6,399 nt of DNA, from positions 1 through 6,399 of the forward strand of contig NZ_DLFW01000021.1 in NCBI RefSeq assembly GCF_002482385.1. Reading direction: 5' to 3'. Shown here in pieces: positions 5,682-6,399 of this stretch. Positions within the stretch are counted from its first letter, which is position 1. Each line of letters opens with the position of its first letter. Position numbers and translations under genes: made by a program. The notes below the pieces were generated by a model, which was not told the origin of the DNA, did not search any database, and saw only the letters and a program-made list of their open reading frames with translations. Origin of the DNA: Dysgonomonas sp. UBA7710 (GTDB lineage Bacteria; Bacteroidota; Bacteroidia; Bacteroidales; Dysgonomonadaceae).

Positions 5682-6041
5682 TTATTCATTCAAATTTGAG
5701 ATCAAAGCTGTAAGTTCGGAGAAATCCATTCCCTGCACCTGCATTTCCTTTGTTTTCTGTTTTCCTGATTCCGTCAAAGTGAAAATCATCTGGCGTTTAT
5801 CAGCAATTCCCATTTCACGGACTATATACCCCTTGCCTTCCACGGTGGTAATGACACGTGACACACGCGAATTAGACAATCCTACAAAGTCACACAGTTC
5901 ATTCGCCGACCTTGGCTTACCGTCTTTCAGGCAGCAAAGAAGCATTCCTTCGTTGATAGTGATACCATTAGCTTCCGCAAAACGTTTTTCAAAGTTGTAT
6001 AATGCTTTATATATATCTTTTAATTTACAAATTGGTTCCAT
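5682..6041 (-). CDS. Short MarR-family transcriptional regulator
   Basis: This 119-residue protein is a winged helix-turn-helix regulator of the MarR type. Residues about 29-39 form the helix before the HTH, 44-54 (RSANELCDFVG) and 56-70 (SNSRVSRVITTVEGK) form the HTH with the recognition helix, and the wing carries the family-typical acidic/basic element with Asp81-Lys82-Arg83, then FTLTESG (87-93). It is shorter than the usual 140-150 residues, mainly because the C-terminal dimerization helix is brief. Cysteines are frequent (5, 36, 37, 50), including an adjacent Cys36-Cys37 pair at the end of the helix before the HTH; thiol-based sensing of oxidants or persulfides is therefore plausible, as known for some MarR proteins. 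It is the first gene of the operon, 48 bases before the sulfur fusion gene, and candidate operators lie upstream of both genes. ATG at 6041 has no Shine-Dalgarno. Family is firm; the inducer is inferred from context. Confidence 0.88.
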   Translation of the reverse strand: MEPICKLKDIYKALYNFEKRFAEANGITINEGMLLCCLKDGKPRSANELCDFVGLSNSRVSRVITTVEGKGYIVREMGIADKRQMIFTLTESGKQKTKEMQVQGMDFSELTALISNLNE

Positions 6042-6050
6042 TCTATTTAT

Positions 6051-6063
6051 TTGCTATTACGAA
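6051..6063. promoter_or_regulatory. Candidate MarR autoregulatory operator
   Basis: TTGCTATTACGAA matches the palindrome TTGCTATTAGCAA before the fusion gene at 11 of 13 positions, differing by a GC-to-CG swap, and lies nine bases upstream of the marR start codon. A second dyad, TTTGCAAA, follows at 6067-6074. Clustering of TTGC/GCAA half-sites at both genes supports binding by the encoded MarR. The sequences are visible; binding is inferred. Confidence 0.45.
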
Positions 6064-6276
6064 ATATTTGCAAAGGAAATATTTTCATTTGAGATGAGCA
6101 AATTATTTTAGCTCTTTTATTGCATCAGAATATTATTGAAATGAAACCAGACTAAAATAAATTACTAAGAATTAATTAACAAAAAGAGCTTGCTACCACA
6201 CACTACATCAGCTAACATATCCAAATAATATAAATTCAAAAAATCTACAAAATTGAGCTGTATTCTTGTCATGTTT

Positions 6277-6301
6277 TATATTCAGTCAATGAATGAATAT
6301 A
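6277..6301. promoter_or_regulatory. Inverted repeat upstream of right-edge gene
   Basis: TATATTCA (6277-6284) and TGAATATA (6294-6301) are perfect 8-bp inverted arms with a nine-base spacer, ending 31 bases before the start of the right-edge gene. A second palindrome, ATACTAGTAT (6299-6308), overlaps its end. The geometry suits a dimeric repressor or activator site. It differs from the TTGC-type motif near marR, so a different regulator would be expected. The rest of the 291-bp spacer (6042-6332) shows no gene, RNA gene or exact TAnnTTTG box. Confidence 0.35.
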
Positions 6302-6332
6302 CTAGTATGAATAAACAATCAGATTATTTCAA

Positions 6333-6399
6333 ATGGGAAAAACAGCAATTTTTTCTAAGCTGACAGGCGCGCTCTTATTGCTTGCCGCAGCCATTGTAC
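6333..6399 (+). CDS. Partial CDS, hydrophobic N-terminus (unknown)
   Basis: Translation from ATG at 6333 gives MGKTAIFSKLTGALLLLAAA followed by Ile-Val before the window ends, 22 codons in. A short basic N-region followed by an uninterrupted hydrophobic core fits a signal peptide or first transmembrane helix. An in-frame stop at 6312-6314 excludes a much longer N-terminus. There is no Shine-Dalgarno. It is divergent from marR and separated by 291 bases. The family cannot be named from so little sequence. Confidence 0.55.
   Translation, partial: MGKTAIFSKLTGALLLLAAAIV

Noticed and set aside
5779..6111. 110-codon plus-strand open frame opposite marR
   Set aside because: Antisense shadow of the MarR gene; composition is unlike a real protein.
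6307..6363. 18-codon plus-strand frame (MNKQSDYFKWEKQQFFLS) overlapping the right-edge gene
   Set aside because: It could be a leader peptide, but it has no ribosome-binding site and no support beyond being open; the overlapping frame from 6333 has a clear hydrophobic N-terminus.

Overview
The window looks like a chromosomal segment from a Bacteroidota member, probably order Bacteroidales (Dysgonomonas- or Parabacteroides-like; the genus is a guess). Reasons: moderately AT-rich intergenic DNA, mostly weak Shine-Dalgarno signals, a TAnnTTTG-type -7 promoter box before the first gene, a loose Bacteroidota-style lipobox in the thioredoxin, a DUF6132-type small membrane protein, and stacked decayed intergenic repeats at the left edge. 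No transposase, phage gene, tRNA, rRNA or CRISPR array is visible.

Layout. Positions 1-256 hold no gene but three different repeat-like elements followed by a promoter. A MarC-family membrane protein (257-853, +) converges on a multi-pass GT87/DUF2029-type glycosyltransferase (907-2115, -). After a gene-free spacer with a clear bidirectional hairpin terminator (2198-2233) comes the core of the window: five same-strand genes read right to left. In transcription order these are a short MarR-type regulator (5682-6041), an 816-residue four-domain sulfur-transfer fusion (3183-5633), a DUF6132 small membrane protein with a CysX4Cys loop (2905-3129), an unannotated 37-codon Cys-rich membrane peptide (2811-2924), and a thioredoxin with a lipoprotein signal (2274-2747), then the terminator. 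To the right, a 291-bp divergent spacer leads to the first 22 codons of a plus-strand gene cut by the window edge (6333-6399).

How the genes fit together. The large protein joins a CoA-disulfide-reductase-like FAD/NAD(P)H module, a rhodanese, a TusA-like carrier and a DsrE2-like domain, so a single chain could release, bind, pass and present sulfane sulfur. Two small membrane proteins with exposed cysteines and a membrane-anchored thioredoxin are encoded downstream. Together they suggest a per/polysulfide or thiol-redox system linking cytoplasm and envelope. A 13-bp palindrome just upstream of the fusion gene recurs, with two changes, just upstream of marR; I propose both as MarR operators, making this a self-regulated redox or sulfur-responsive operon.

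The most unusual details are the overlooked small gene, whose frame continues past its TAG stop for 16 plausible acidic codons, and a strong internal ribosome-binding site in the thioredoxin gene that could produce a second, cytoplasmic thioredoxin from the same message.
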